24,263 nt of DNA from CAZXMB01 sp964641715 (GTDB taxonomy: Bacteria; Desulfobacterota; BSN033; UBA1163): positions 1 through 24,263 of the forward strand of contig CAZXMB010000019.1 in the NCBI GenBank assembly GCA_964641715.1, given 5' to 3'. Both the position numbers and the translations under genes were made by a program. How positions within the stretch are numbered: the stretch's first letter is position 1; the number at the start of each line of letters is the position of its first letter. The notes beneath the pieces were generated by a model, which worked only from the letters and a program-made list of their open reading frames with translations, was not told the origin of the DNA and did not search any database. This document shows positions 5,463-13,877 of the stretch, piece after piece.

Positions 5463-8135
5463 TTAACCCAGCGCCTCCCTAACCTTTCTCAAATTTTCTT
5501 CCAGCTTCTCCTTGAGAAGTTGGTACTCGGTGGCTCTCCCCTTTTCCTGATGGACCACTTCAGGAGGTGCCTTGGAAAGGAACTGCTCATTGGAGAGTTT
5601 CTTATTGACAAAGGCGATCTCTTTCTCAACCTTGACGATCTCCTTCTGGAGTCTCCTCACTTCCGATTCTATTCTCGATGGGTCCATGGGAACAAAAATC
5701 TCAACCTCCCTGACCTGAGCAAACGCACTGCACGGAGGTCTCTTTAATGCGGCGCTGATTTTCAACTCCTTAACCTTCGCCAGATTTTCTATAAACCTCC
5801 GGTTTCTCTGGATCCTTTCCTTCATCCCCTCGCCCTCTTTTACCCTTAAAAGGACCTCTACCGGTTCTCCCGGAGGGACATTCATCTCCCCTCTGATATT
5901 CCGGATCGCCGTGATGAACTCGATCACCGATTCCATCTCTTCGATCAAAGGACCATCGTTGAATTTTTCGTCCGGCTCCGGGAAAGGAGCAACCATGATG
6001 GATTCTTTTTCTCTTCTCCCCGGAAGTTTTTGCCAGATCTCTTCGGTGATAAAGGGCATAAAGGGATGAAGCATTCTCAAGATAGCATCCAGGGTATCGA
6101 GAAGATTCTTCTGTGTCAGAACCTTCCTCTCACGATCCGAATTCTCATAGAGATAGGGCTTGACCAGCTCAAGATACCAATCGCAGAACTCATGCCAGAC
6201 GAATTGATAGAGAAGATGCGAGGCCTCATTAAACTTATACTCCTCCAGGGCTTGCCGAACGCCACGAATGGTTTGATTCAATCTTTCCAGGATCCACCGG
6301 TCGGGAATGCTGAACTGCTCAGGAGAATATTCTTTGGCCCTTCCCTGAGGTTCAAAATCTTCGAGATTCATCAGGACGAACCTTGAGGCATTCCAGATCT
6401 TATTGACAAAGTGGCGATATCCTTCGGTCCTGGCCTCCGAGAGCTTCAGATCGCTTCCGGGCATGGTTAAGGCAGCCAGTGTGAAACGAAGTGCGTCCGC
6501 GCCGAAACGGTCGATCAGGTCCAGGGGATCGATCACATTCCCCCGGGTCTTCGAATATTTTTCTCCCCTCTCATCTCTGACCAGACCATGGATATAGACA
6601 TCCCGGAAGGGAACATCTCCCATAAATTTGATCCCCATCATCATCATCCTAGCCACCCAGAAGAAAAGGATATCGAAGCCCGTGACCAGGACCGAAGTGG
6701 GATAAAAGACCCTCAACTCCCGGGTGGACTGGGGCCATCCCATGGTGGAGAATGGCCAGAGGGCGGAGCTGAACCAGGTATCCAGGACATCGGTCTCTGG
6801 TTTCAAACGGTTCGAATGACATTTTGGACAGGAGGGAGGTTGATCTTTTGCGACAATCGTCTCTCCGCAGGATTCACAATACCACGCCGGGATCCGATGT
6901 CCCCACCAGATCTGCCGGGAGATACACCAGTCCCGGATGTTCTCCATCCATTCAAAATAGGTCTTCTCCCAGAGTTGCGGGATGATCCGTGTCCGGCCTG
7001 TTTTCACCGCTTCAATGGCTGACTGGGCCAAGGGTTTGGTCTTGACAAACCACTGGAGGGAAAGATTGGGTTCAACGATCGTCTTGCACCGATAGCAATG
7101 GCCTACCTGATGATGGTAACCCTCAATCCTGATGAGCACACCCTTCCGCTCAAAGTCTTCGACCATCCTCCTCCGGCATTCAAAACGATCCATCCCTCGA
7201 TAAGGGCCTGCCTGTTCATTCATCCGTCCCTCTTCATCGATCACCTTGATCTGGGCAAGGCCGTGTTTTAACCCAATCTCAAAGTCGTTAAAGTCGTGTG
7301 CAGGGGTGATCTTGAGACATCCTGTCCCAAACTCAATATCCACATAGGGATCTGCGATCACGGGGATCTCCCTTCTCAAAACAGGAAGGACAACCTTTTC
7401 CCCGATGATCCCCTGATACCGCTCGTCTTTGGGATTCACCGCAACCGCCGTATCCCCCAGCATGGTCTCCGGCCGGGTAGTCGCAACGATGACAGATTGA
7501 TTCTTCCCCTTAAGGGGGTACCTGAGGTGATAGAGCTTTCCTGACAACTCCTGGTGTTCCACCTCCAAATCTGAGAGTGCCGTTTGGCAACGGGGGCACC
7601 AATTGATAATATAATGGCTTCGGTAGATGAGGCCTTCCTGATAGAGACGGATGAAGACCTCTTTCACCGCCTTGGAGAGCCCCTCATCCATCGTAAATCG
7701 TTCCCGGCTCCAATCACAGGAAGCCCCTAATTTCTTCAACTGGTTGATGATCGTCCCACCAGATTGCTCCTTCCATTTCCAGACCCGCTCGATGAACTTC
7801 TCCCTCCCCAGGGTTTGCCGATCAAGACCTTCCCCGAGGAGTTGCCTCTCCACGACATTCTGCGTGGCGATGCCAGCATGGTCCGTTCCTGGCATCCAGA
7901 GGACATTGAAGCCTTCCATTCTTTTGAATCGGATGAGAATGTCTTGCAAAGTATTGTTCAGGGCGTGCCCGATGTGGAGGACACCTGTGACATTGGGGGG
8001 CGGAATGACAATGGAGTAAGGTTTCCGGCCTGAATGCTCATCGGCCCTGAAATAATTTCCTTCCATCCAATAACGATACCATCTCTCTTCCACCGGGTGG
8101 GGATCATAAGATTTTTCCAAGGTTTTTGAAACCAT
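5463..8135 (-). CDS. valS: Valyl-tRNA synthetase
   Basis: This 890-residue class I synthetase charges tRNA(Val). HIGH is at residues 54-57 within PPPNVTGVLHIGHALN. The CP1 editing domain begins at ATTRPETMLGDTA (about 218-230) and includes TPAHDFNDFEIG. Cys pairs at 180/183, 347/350, 420/423 and 436/439 suggest zinc ribbons, and a coiled-coil C-terminus resembles the tRNA-binding arm. The KMSKS loop reads KYSKT (526-530), with Tyr for Met and Thr for the last Ser. The longest frame begins 37 codons earlier at 8246 with a Lys/Arg-rich stretch that would overlap the upstream gene. The ATG at 8135 starts the usual LEKSYDPHPVEERWY N-terminus and leaves a 19-bp gap. It belongs to the pseudo-receiver-valS-gatC-gatA operon. 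Confidence 0.96.
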   Translation of the reverse strand: MVSKTLEKSYDPHPVEERWYRYWMEGNYFRADEHSGRKPYSIVIPPPNVTGVLHIGHALNNTLQDILIRFKRMEGFNVLWMPGTDHAGIATQNVVERQLLGEGLDRQTLGREKFIERVWKWKEQSGGTIINQLKKLGASCDWSRERFTMDEGLSKAVKEVFIRLYQEGLIYRSHYIINWCPRCQTALSDLEVEHQELSGKLYHLRYPLKGKNQSVIVATTRPETMLGDTAVAVNPKDERYQGIIGEKVVLPVLRREIPVIADPYVDIEFGTGCLKITPAHDFNDFEIGLKHGLAQIKVIDEEGRMNEQAGPYRGMDRFECRRRMVEDFERKGVLIRIEGYHHQVGHCYRCKTIVEPNLSLQWFVKTKPLAQSAIEAVKTGRTRIIPQLWEKTYFEWMENIRDWCISRQIWWGHRIPAWYCESCGETIVAKDQPPSCPKCHSNRLKPETDVLDTWFSSALWPFSTMGWPQSTRELRVFYPTSVLVTGFDILFFWVARMMMMGIKFMGDVPFRDVYIHGLVRDERGEKYSKTRGNVIDPLDLIDRFGADALRFTLAALTMPGSDLKLSEARTEGYRHFVNKIWNASRFVLMNLEDFEPQGRAKEYSPEQFSIPDRWILERLNQTIRGVRQALEEYKFNEASHLLYQFVWHEFCDWYLELVKPYLYENSDRERKVLTQKNLLDTLDAILRMLHPFMPFITEEIWQKLPGRREKESIMVAPFPEPDEKFNDGPLIEEMESVIEFITAIRNIRGEMNVPPGEPVEVLLRVKEGEGMKERIQRNRRFIENLAKVKELKISAALKRPPCSAFAQVREVEIFVPMDPSRIESEVRRLQKEIVKVEKEIAFVNKKLSNEQFLSKAPPEVVHQEKGRATEYQLLKEKLEENLRKVREALG

Positions 8136-8154
8136 CGCTGCAACCTTCTTCCTC

Positions 8155-9711
8155 CTATTCTTTTTCTTCCTTTTGAAGCCGTTTGATCTCTTCTTGGATC
8201 GCCTTCTCTGCGATCTCTGGAACGGTTTCCCTGACCATCTTTTCAATTCGATCGATGGTCAGGGTGAGGATGTTGCGGGTTATCTCCGGAATAACCTTGA
8301 TCATAAAATCCTGCATCATCTCCCCAACCCCTTTCGAGATGATCTCTTCGATTCTCTTCTCTACCTGAAATAAAGGAGAAGGGATCTCTTCCGGTGATAC
8401 CCTTTGAACAAGGATTTCTTCGACCTCCCTGATCTCCTCCTTTTTAAACTCCTCAACAGGGGCCACCTCTTCTTCCGGTCCCTCTTCAAACAGGGAAGTG
8501 GGAGCAGCCTCTTCCTCAAAGGGCATTGAAATTTCCTCCTCCTCAAGTTTCTCAGCCTCTATCTCCACCGGCACCTCTACCGGAATCGCTTCCTTTTCTT
8601 CCAGTTTTTCAAGTTCTCCCTCCAGTTCCTCTAAGAAGGCCTCCGGGAATTCCTCCTCTGAAAGCTCCTCAAGCTCCTTCTCAACAGGAGCCTCTTCAGA
8701 GATGACCTCTCCCGGAGCCTCCCTCTGCGGTTCTTCTATCAGCAGGGGTGGGAGCTCTTCCTCTGCGGGGATTCCCTCTACCTCCTTCTTGAGAGCAGTC
8801 TCAAACTCTTCAATTCCTAAAACTTTTTCCTTAGGCTCCATAGCGACTGGGATCGCTTCCTCCAAAACCTCTTTCTCTTTTTCCGGTGCCTCCTCCATCT
8901 TCTTGGCAGGCCATTCCTTTTCGATAGAGGGTTGAAGTTTTTCTACCTTCTGCAGGATCTCCTCCAATTCGATCTTTTCAAAAAGTCCCTCTTCAGGAGC
9001 CTTTTCTTTTCCCACCGCCTTTTCTTCGAGCTGAAGGGATACCTCTTCTTCCGCTAATCCCTTCTCTTCCGGCGGCAGGGCGAACTCCTTTTCAAAAGGC
9101 TTCTGCTCCTCCTGCTTTGTCCAGGGTTCCAAGGGAGGAACCTCTTCGAAGGCCTCCTCCTTCTGAGAAATGGCAAAATCAGTGATGCTCATTCTCTGCT
9201 CAGGCTCTTCAAAGACCTCCACCAGTTCAATGATCTCCTCTTCTGTCTCTCCGATCTCTTCCGGGGTGAAGGCCTCTTCCTTCTTTGCAGATTTCTTCTC
9301 AATACCTGCCAGGGTCTTCCATTCCTTTTCTTCTTCTGAAACCGTTCCTTCCTTCACCGCCTTTTTCCCCACCTCCATCACTCGATCCACTGAATTCAGG
9401 ACGTCATCCCCATTCAGAGGTCTTGAGATCATTCCTTCTACCTGTAAAAACTGTCGTTCCTTTTCAGAGAGGTCTTCAAATGGATTAAGAAGAAGAATAA
9501 ACGGGATCTGTTTAAACTCCGGATCGTCCTTCACTGCCTGGCAGAGATCCCTTCCACCCATGATTAAATCCGGCCTGAAAAGTTTTATCCGGAGAAGGGT
9601 TTCCTCCTCATTACCTGAGAAGACGATCTGATAATCCGTGATCTCAAAAATCTTCTCAAATTCCTTCTGAACTGATTTATCCGATTCAGCAATCAAGATC
9701 TCTTTTGCCAT
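8155..9711 (-). CDS. Pseudo-receiver protein with long Glu-rich linker
   Basis: This protein has 518 residues. Residues 1-120 have the alternating strand-helix pattern of a response-regulator receiver (start KEILIAESDKSV, end ISRPLN), but the catalytic features are degraded. The acidic pair near the N-terminus is ES, the phosphoacceptor stretch reads PDLIMGGRDLCQ with no LLDxxMP motif, and the usual Thr/Lys positions are altered. Residues about 125-440 are a very Glu-rich, low-complexity and probably disordered segment. The last 70 residues are two amphipathic helices with related motifs MIKVIPEITRNI and RETVPEIAEKAI. A similar helical C-terminal motif occurs in deltaproteobacterial response-regulator proteins (from memory). 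The ATG at 9711 follows AAGGAG by about 9 nt and is preferred to the longer frame. It is first in the valS-gatCA operon; its role is unknown. Confidence 0.85.
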   Translation of the reverse strand: MAKEILIAESDKSVQKEFEKIFEITDYQIVFSGNEEETLLRIKLFRPDLIMGGRDLCQAVKDDPEFKQIPFILLLNPFEDLSEKERQFLQVEGMISRPLNGDDVLNSVDRVMEVGKKAVKEGTVSEEEKEWKTLAGIEKKSAKKEEAFTPEEIGETEEEIIELVEVFEEPEQRMSITDFAISQKEEAFEEVPPLEPWTKQEEQKPFEKEFALPPEEKGLAEEEVSLQLEEKAVGKEKAPEEGLFEKIELEEILQKVEKLQPSIEKEWPAKKMEEAPEKEKEVLEEAIPVAMEPKEKVLGIEEFETALKKEVEGIPAEEELPPLLIEEPQREAPGEVISEEAPVEKELEELSEEEFPEAFLEELEGELEKLEEKEAIPVEVPVEIEAEKLEEEEISMPFEEEAAPTSLFEEGPEEEVAPVEEFKKEEIREVEEILVQRVSPEEIPSPLFQVEKRIEEIISKGVGEMMQDFMIKVIPEITRNILTLTIDRIEKMVRETVPEIAEKAIQEEIKRLQKEEKE

Positions 9712-9773
9712 TCTCGGGTCTCCTTTAATCAAAGTTCGAAGAAGATAGCAAATTTTTTTCTATTAATTTTAGC

Positions 9774-9802
9774 TATTTATCATAAGGCTGGGTTAATGTC
9801 AA
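9774..9802 (-). promoter_or_regulatory. Sigma70-type promoter of the valS-gatCA operon
   Basis: On the minus strand TTGACA (9797-9802), a 17-bp spacer and TAAATA (9774-9779) precede the pseudo-receiver gene. The leader would be about 55 nt, AT-rich, and end in an AAGGAG ribosome site. Confidence 0.65.
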
Positions 9803-9816
9803 GAAAATGAGCAATT

Positions 9817-11172
9817 TTAACGTAAACCGCATCGGGTTAAAAATTCATTCAGGGAGGCAGCGAGGTCAATGTCAAAATCATAAGTCACTCTTACGGTTGG
9901 CTGATTGATCCTCAATCTCCTTCTCAAATCGGTGGGGGTGGCAATGACCACTGCATCGCAAACCGATTGTCTGATCGTCTCTTCAAGGTCAGCTATCTGC
10001 TCTCCCGAATAACCCATGCAGGGGAGGACATTTCCAATGTGGGGGTACCTTTCATAAACCTGACGGATTGAACCCACGGCATAAGGTCTTGGGTCCACCA
10101 GCTCCCTTGCCAATTTTCTTGAAATCGAAGCACCTGCCCCATCCGGCATTCCTCCATGAGTGATCGTAGGTCCGTCTTCAATGACCAGTACCTTCCTCCC
10201 CTTCACCCGTTCGGGGTGATCAAGATGAATGGAGGAGTAAGACTCGAGCACTTTTCCATGAGGATTGGCCATCGAGATATTCTCTCTGATTCTCTTTACG
10301 GATTCTGCGGTCCCCTCGTTGACCTTGGTGATGATGAGAATTTCAGCTCTTCTCAAATTGACCTCTCCCGGGTAAAAGAGTCTCTCATGGCCGGGCCTCA
10401 GGGCATCCAGCAGGACAATCTCAAGGTCAGGTCTGATAAAAGGGAAATCATTATTGCCTCCGTCCCATATGATCACCTGAGACTCTTTTTCCGCGGTCCT
10501 CAAAACCTGCTCATAATCCACCCCTGCGAACACTGTTACCCCCATCTCCACAAGGGGCTCAAACTCCTCCCGCTCTTCAAAGGTGCAGGCTTCCTTATCC
10601 ATCCCCTCCATACTGGAGAAACGAAGGACGGGTTTAAAGCTGCAATACGCCATCGGGTGGCGGATCACCGAAATATGAAGTCCCCTCTTTTTCAAAAGGT
10701 TAGCGATCTTTCGGGTGATGGCTGACTTCCCGCATCCCGTCCTGACCGCACAAACGGAGATGACCGGAACCTCACTCTCAAGCATCGTCTCTTCAGGACC
10801 GAGAAGGACAAAATCCTTCCCTCTGGAGAGAACCCATGAGGCCTTATCCATCAGTTCTTCATGGGAGACATCGCTATACGAAAAAACCACCTGCTGAACA
10901 GGGGTGCGTGAGAGAAGCTCCGGAAGGTCCTCTTCGGGATAGATGGGAATGCCATCGGGGTAATTTTCTCCTGCAAGTTCTGAAGGATAGGTCCGGTTGG
11001 CAATGAATGGGATCTGAGCGGCTGTGAAGGCGATCACCCGATAGAACGGATGCCCCCTGAAAAAGGTGTTGAAATTGTGAAAGTCCCTCCCTCCCGCTCC
11101 GAGGATAATCGCATGAATGGGCCCTTTTTTTGAATGGCTCCGGTTCTCTGTCTTTCTCAATCGTGAGGTCAT
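9817..11172 (-). CDS. COG2403-type GTPase, cyclic 2,3-diphosphoglycerate synthetase-like
   Basis: The protein has 451 residues. An N-terminal Rossmann-like segment (HAIILGAGGRDFHNFNTFF, about 20-38) precedes a P-loop region, VRTGCGKS (143-150), in which the first Walker Gly is Val. Then come IIWDGGNNDFPF, LLDALRPGHE, a YPGEVNLRRAEILIITKVNE segment and a C-terminal PHIGNVLPCMGYSGEQ / VIATPTDLRRRL region. These are signatures of the family containing archaeal cyclic 2,3-diphosphoglycerate synthetase; the bacterial members' reaction is not established, so the annotation is by family only. Its ATG overlaps the dgt stop as ATGA, implying coupled translation. Members of this family may also accompany carbamate-kinase and carbamoyltransferase genes, which are present about 5 kb away here; that link is inference. 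Confidence 0.85.
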   Translation of the reverse strand: MTSRLRKTENRSHSKKGPIHAIILGAGGRDFHNFNTFFRGHPFYRVIAFTAAQIPFIANRTYPSELAGENYPDGIPIYPEEDLPELLSRTPVQQVVFSYSDVSHEELMDKASWVLSRGKDFVLLGPEETMLESEVPVISVCAVRTGCGKSAITRKIANLLKKRGLHISVIRHPMAYCSFKPVLRFSSMEGMDKEACTFEEREEFEPLVEMGVTVFAGVDYEQVLRTAEKESQVIIWDGGNNDFPFIRPDLEIVLLDALRPGHERLFYPGEVNLRRAEILIITKVNEGTAESVKRIRENISMANPHGKVLESYSSIHLDHPERVKGRKVLVIEDGPTITHGGMPDGAGASISRKLARELVDPRPYAVGSIRQVYERYPHIGNVLPCMGYSGEQIADLEETIRQSVCDAVVIATPTDLRRRLRINQPTVRVTYDFDIDLAASLNEFLTRCGLR

Positions 11173-12233
11173 AGGGTCATCCAGGGTAAGGGTAAGAAGG
11201 CCTTTTCATAGAGATTAAATGCGTAACGATCCGTCATCCCTGCCAGAAAATCGCAGATACAGCGCTCCAGAGAATCATAAAGAGAGGGCCGGTCAATCAG
11301 TTTTAAAAAATCATCGGGGTGACTCATGAAGTATTGATAAAGTTCCTTTAAGATCTTGGCTGCCTTATGGAAATCGTCATGGACCGTCTCATTTTCATAG
11401 ACCCTTTCCCAGAGAAATTCCCTTAGGGTCCAGATGGCTGAAAGAATCTCTTCTGAAATGGAGAGTCTCCCCCCTCCTGCGCTCAGGGTTTTGTGGATGA
11501 TGTCATTGACCATCCGGTTGATCCTTTTCGAATGGGTCTCTCCTAAGATGGCGACACAATCTTTTGGGATATCGTCCTGGGAGATCACCCCGCCCCGAAT
11601 CGCATCGTCAATGTCATGATTGATGTAAGCGATGATATCGGCTATCCTCACCACCTGACCTTCCAGGGTTTCAGCCATGGCTGAAGGGTCCTCGCAAAGA
11701 ATCTCTCCCTTTCCCTTTGTATGTTTTAATATCCCGTCTCTGACCTCAAAGGTTAAATTCAACCCCTGCCCCTCCTTCTCCAGCAAATCCACTACCCTCA
11801 AACTCTGCTCCGCATGATTGAAACCCCCTGAAACCAGTTCGTTGAGGGTATCTTCTCCCGCATGCCCGAAGGGGGTATGGCCTAAGTCATGAGCCAGGGA
11901 GATGGCCTCCGTAAGGTCCTCATTGAGACGGAGAGATTTTGAGATGGTCCGCGCGATCTGAGAGACCTCGAGGGTGTGGGTCAGCCGTGTCCGATAATGA
12001 TCTCCGGTCGGAGCAAGAAAGACCTGGGTCTTATGTTTCAATCTCCGAAAGGATTTGGAATGGATGATTCGGTCCCGGTCGTGTTGAAAGGCTGGCCTGA
12101 GAGAACACTCTTCTTCGGTGAACTGCCGCCCTTTGGTCATTGAGCTCAAGGCCGCAAAGGGTGAGAGGATCTTTTTTTCCTGTTCCTCCAACTCCTCCCG
12201 CAGGGTTTTCCTGCTTTCAAGTGGTAACGACAA
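11169..12233 (-). CDS. dgt: dGTP triphosphohydrolase-like protein (HD superfamily)
   Basis: This is a Dgt/SAMHD1-like dNTP triphosphohydrolase of 354 residues from the chosen start, hydrolysing dNTP to deoxynucleoside and triphosphate. Signatures are FRRLKHKTQVF, GDHYRTRLTHTLEVSQIAR, the HD doublet in LAHDLGHTPFGHAGE, and the later IADIIAYINHDIDDA metal aspartate. Residues about 5-30 (RKTLREELEEQEKKILSPFA) match the usual N-terminus. The longest frame begins with ATG at 12284, but that codon lacks a ribosome site and would lie upstream of the transcription start predicted from the promoter at 12275-12303. A TTG at 12233 lies 8 nt after AGGGAGG and is preferred. It is first in a two-gene unit with the COG2403 GTPase. 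Confidence 0.9.
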   Translation of the reverse strand: MSLPLESRKTLREELEEQEKKILSPFAALSSMTKGRQFTEEECSLRPAFQHDRDRIIHSKSFRRLKHKTQVFLAPTGDHYRTRLTHTLEVSQIARTISKSLRLNEDLTEAISLAHDLGHTPFGHAGEDTLNELVSGGFNHAEQSLRVVDLLEKEGQGLNLTFEVRDGILKHTKGKGEILCEDPSAMAETLEGQVVRIADIIAYINHDIDDAIRGGVISQDDIPKDCVAILGETHSKRINRMVNDIIHKTLSAGGGRLSISEEILSAIWTLREFLWERVYENETVHDDFHKAAKILKELYQYFMSHPDDFLKLIDRPSLYDSLERCICDFLAGMTDRYAFNLYEKAFLPLPWMTL

Positions 12234-12263
12234 TTGACAAGCCTCCCTCGCATCGTCTATGCT
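12234..12263 (+). promoter_or_regulatory. Promoter candidate for the tRNA nucleotidyltransferase gene
   Basis: TTGACA (12234-12239), an 18-bp spacer and TATGCT (12258-12263) point right towards the ATG at 12303. It overlaps the dgt ribosome site on the other strand, so the two divergent genes share a very compact control region. Confidence 0.45.
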
Positions 12264-12274
12264 TTTGATTAGCG

Positions 12275-12303
12275 AAATTACCATAAAAAAAGAAGTTTAT
12301 CAA
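12275..12303 (-). promoter_or_regulatory. Promoter candidate for dgt
   Basis: On the minus strand TTGATA (12298-12303), a 17-bp spacer and TAATTT (12275-12280) predict transcription from about 12268. The leader of about 35 nt then reaches the TTG start at 12233 and excludes the ATG at 12284. Confidence 0.45.
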
Positions 12304-13712
12304 TGGATGAGAGAGAATTAGCCAACAAAATTCTTAAAGATCCAAACCTCTTAAAACTCTCCGGGCTAGCCCGGGAGAAATATGTTTCCTTATTTTTGGT
12401 GGGAGGTTATATCCGGGACCTTCTCCTCAATACGCCCCGATCTCCGGGTTGGCAGGGAGGGGTGGACTATGACTTTTCCCTGCCCAAAGAGGATCTTCCC
12501 TTCCTCTCAGCGATTGAAGAGATATTCCAAATCCATTTTTTTAAGGTGGGAAAGGAGGAAGCTAATACCCTTACTTACCGGGCCATTCAGGGGGAAATAT
12601 CGATCGACATCACCTCTTTTCAAGGGAAAACGATCGAAGAAGATCTTCAGAGAAGAGACTTTACCATCAATTCCATCGCCTTCTCCCTCCTCGATGAAAA
12701 GACTCATTCTTCGGAAAGAGCCCTTGAGGATATAGAAAAGAGATGGATCCGCATGACCTCTCCCTCCTCCATTGACCAAGACCCTTTAAGGATGTTGAGG
12801 GCAATCCGCTACCTCTGCTCCCTCGAGGGATTTCGTCTGGAAGAGAGACTGGAAAAGGAGATTTCATCCAAAAAGGAGTTGATCCGGGCTGTCCCTTCCG
12901 AAAGAATCAAGATGGAGCTTGACCATATTCTTCTCTCCTCGCATCCGGCAACCGGGATGAATTACCTTTATGAAACCGGGCTCCTCTTCATCCTCATGGA
13001 GGAATTAAAAGGACTGGAAGGTCTTGGCCAGAGTGAACACCATCATCTCCACGTCCTCGGCCATATCCTGCTGATGATGGATAAAATACGATGGGCTCTC
13101 CACTGGGTTTTACAGAATGGGAAGCGTATGAACCTTACCCGGGAGGATTATCTCACCTTATATTATGCCGCTCTCTTTCACGACCTCGGAAAACAGGATA
13201 CTTATTCTCAGGATGAGATGGGAAAGGTCCATTTCTATCAGCATGAATCCTTTTCCTGCCAGAGGGCAGGAGGAATGATGGAAAGATTGAGGTTCTCTAA
13301 TTTGATGAGAGATAGGGTACTTCGTCTCATCCGGCATCATATGAGAATCCTCAATCTATCGGAAGAGACAAAGGAGACTGCCCTCAAAAGGCTCATCCAT
13401 CAAATGGGAGAGGAAACGCCTTTGCTCGTTCTCCATACCCTTGCCGATAAGGAGGCAAGCCGAGGAATCCTGTCCATCCAAATGGATGAGGTCATTGAAA
13501 GGAATTGTCTTCGAATCCTCAAATTGTTCGAGGAGAAAGAGATCCTTCATCCCCCCTTTCTTATCACCGGCCATGATGTCATGGCCCTGGGTTACCCACC
13601 CGGGCCCAAAGTGGGTGAAATCCTGAATGACATTCGTGAAAAGCAGGTCGAAGGTGAGATTAAAACAAGAGAGGAAGCGCTGGAGGTATTGAAGAATAGA
13701 TTTAGCACCTGA
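12303..13712 (+). CDS. tRNA nucleotidyltransferase / poly(A) polymerase family, with HD domain
   Basis: This 469-residue class II nucleotidyltransferase either adds CCA (or part of it) to tRNA 3' ends or polyadenylates RNA; sequence alone does not separate these. The order is: nucleotidyltransferase head with LVGGYIRDLLLN (32-43) and catalytic D55-Y-D57; RRDFTINSIAF; the RNA-binding segment with DPLRMLRAIRY and PSERIKMELDHIL; and an HD domain (ALFHDLGKQDTYS, then IRHHMRIL). It closes with the common tail ITGHDVMALGYPPGPKVGEIL. An extra segment of about 10 residues (RSPGWQGG) sits between the GG motif and the DxD. The HD domain suggests an additional 2',3'-phosphodiesterase or phosphatase activity, as in some CCA enzymes. 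It is divergent from dgt with a compact shared promoter region. Confidence 0.93.
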   Translation: MDERELANKILKDPNLLKLSGLAREKYVSLFLVGGYIRDLLLNTPRSPGWQGGVDYDFSLPKEDLPFLSAIEEIFQIHFFKVGKEEANTLTYRAIQGEISIDITSFQGKTIEEDLQRRDFTINSIAFSLLDEKTHSSERALEDIEKRWIRMTSPSSIDQDPLRMLRAIRYLCSLEGFRLEERLEKEISSKKELIRAVPSERIKMELDHILLSSHPATGMNYLYETGLLFILMEELKGLEGLGQSEHHHLHVLGHILLMMDKIRWALHWVLQNGKRMNLTREDYLTLYYAALFHDLGKQDTYSQDEMGKVHFYQHESFSCQRAGGMMERLRFSNLMRDRVLRLIRHHMRILNLSEETKETALKRLIHQMGEETPLLVLHTLADKEASRGILSIQMDEVIERNCLRILKLFEEKEILHPPFLITGHDVMALGYPPGPKVGEILNDIREKQVEGEIKTREEALEVLKNRFST

Positions 13713-13718
13713 GGATCT

Positions 13719-13730
13719 GATCAATTGATC
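13719..13730. repeat. 12-nt perfect palindrome
   Basis: GATCAATTGATC lies 6 nt beyond the tRNA nucleotidyltransferase stop and about 20 bp upstream of the purF -35 box. It has no T run, so it is not an obvious terminator; it could be a protein-binding site. Confidence 0.3.
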
Positions 13731-13750
13731 GGAAACGATGCCTCCCTTTA

Positions 13751-13780
13751 TTGACAAAACAGTTCTAAATCCATTATAAA
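13751..13780 (+). promoter_or_regulatory. Sigma70-type promoter of purF
   Basis: TTGACA (13751-13756), an 18-bp spacer and TATAAA (13775-13780) form a strong promoter. Transcription would start near 13787 and leave a 5' leader of about 90 nt before the purF ATG. Confidence 0.65.
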
Positions 13781-13793
13781 TATTTTGTGTTCG

Positions 13794-13867
13794 CCCTTTA
13801 GTTTCAATACCTTGCTTCAATAGTGTCTGGGCTCTATGCCCTTTGCTATATGGCTATAAATAAAGGG
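13794..13867 (+). promoter_or_regulatory. Structured purF leader, possible ribosome-site pairing
   Basis: The leader holds CCCTTTA (13794-13800) and a small hairpin GGGC (13829-13832) / GCCC (13838-13841). A TAAAGGG at 13861-13867 contains the likely ribosome site. CCCTTTA is an exact complement of TAAAGGG, and CCCTTT at 13839-13844 is an alternative partner that competes with the small hairpin. Mutually exclusive folds that hide or free the ribosome site are possible, but this is inference. Confidence 0.2.
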
Positions 13868-13877
13868 TTTAAATCCT

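Noticed and set aside
8136..8246. 37-codon Lys/Arg-rich extension of valS
   Set aside because: It would overlap the end of the upstream gene, reflects that gene's Glu/Lys codons in another frame, and is not part of the ValS family N-terminus.
8498..8935. Ser-rich 145-codon plus-strand frame
   Set aside because: It is the antisense of the Glu-rich linker of the pseudo-receiver gene: GAA/GAG codons read as TTC/CTC or TCT/TCC on the other strand. It has no ribosome site or family.
10156..10725. 189-codon plus-strand frame
   Set aside because: It lies wholly opposite the COG2403 GTPase gene, whose conserved motifs are clear; the antisense frame shows no domain.
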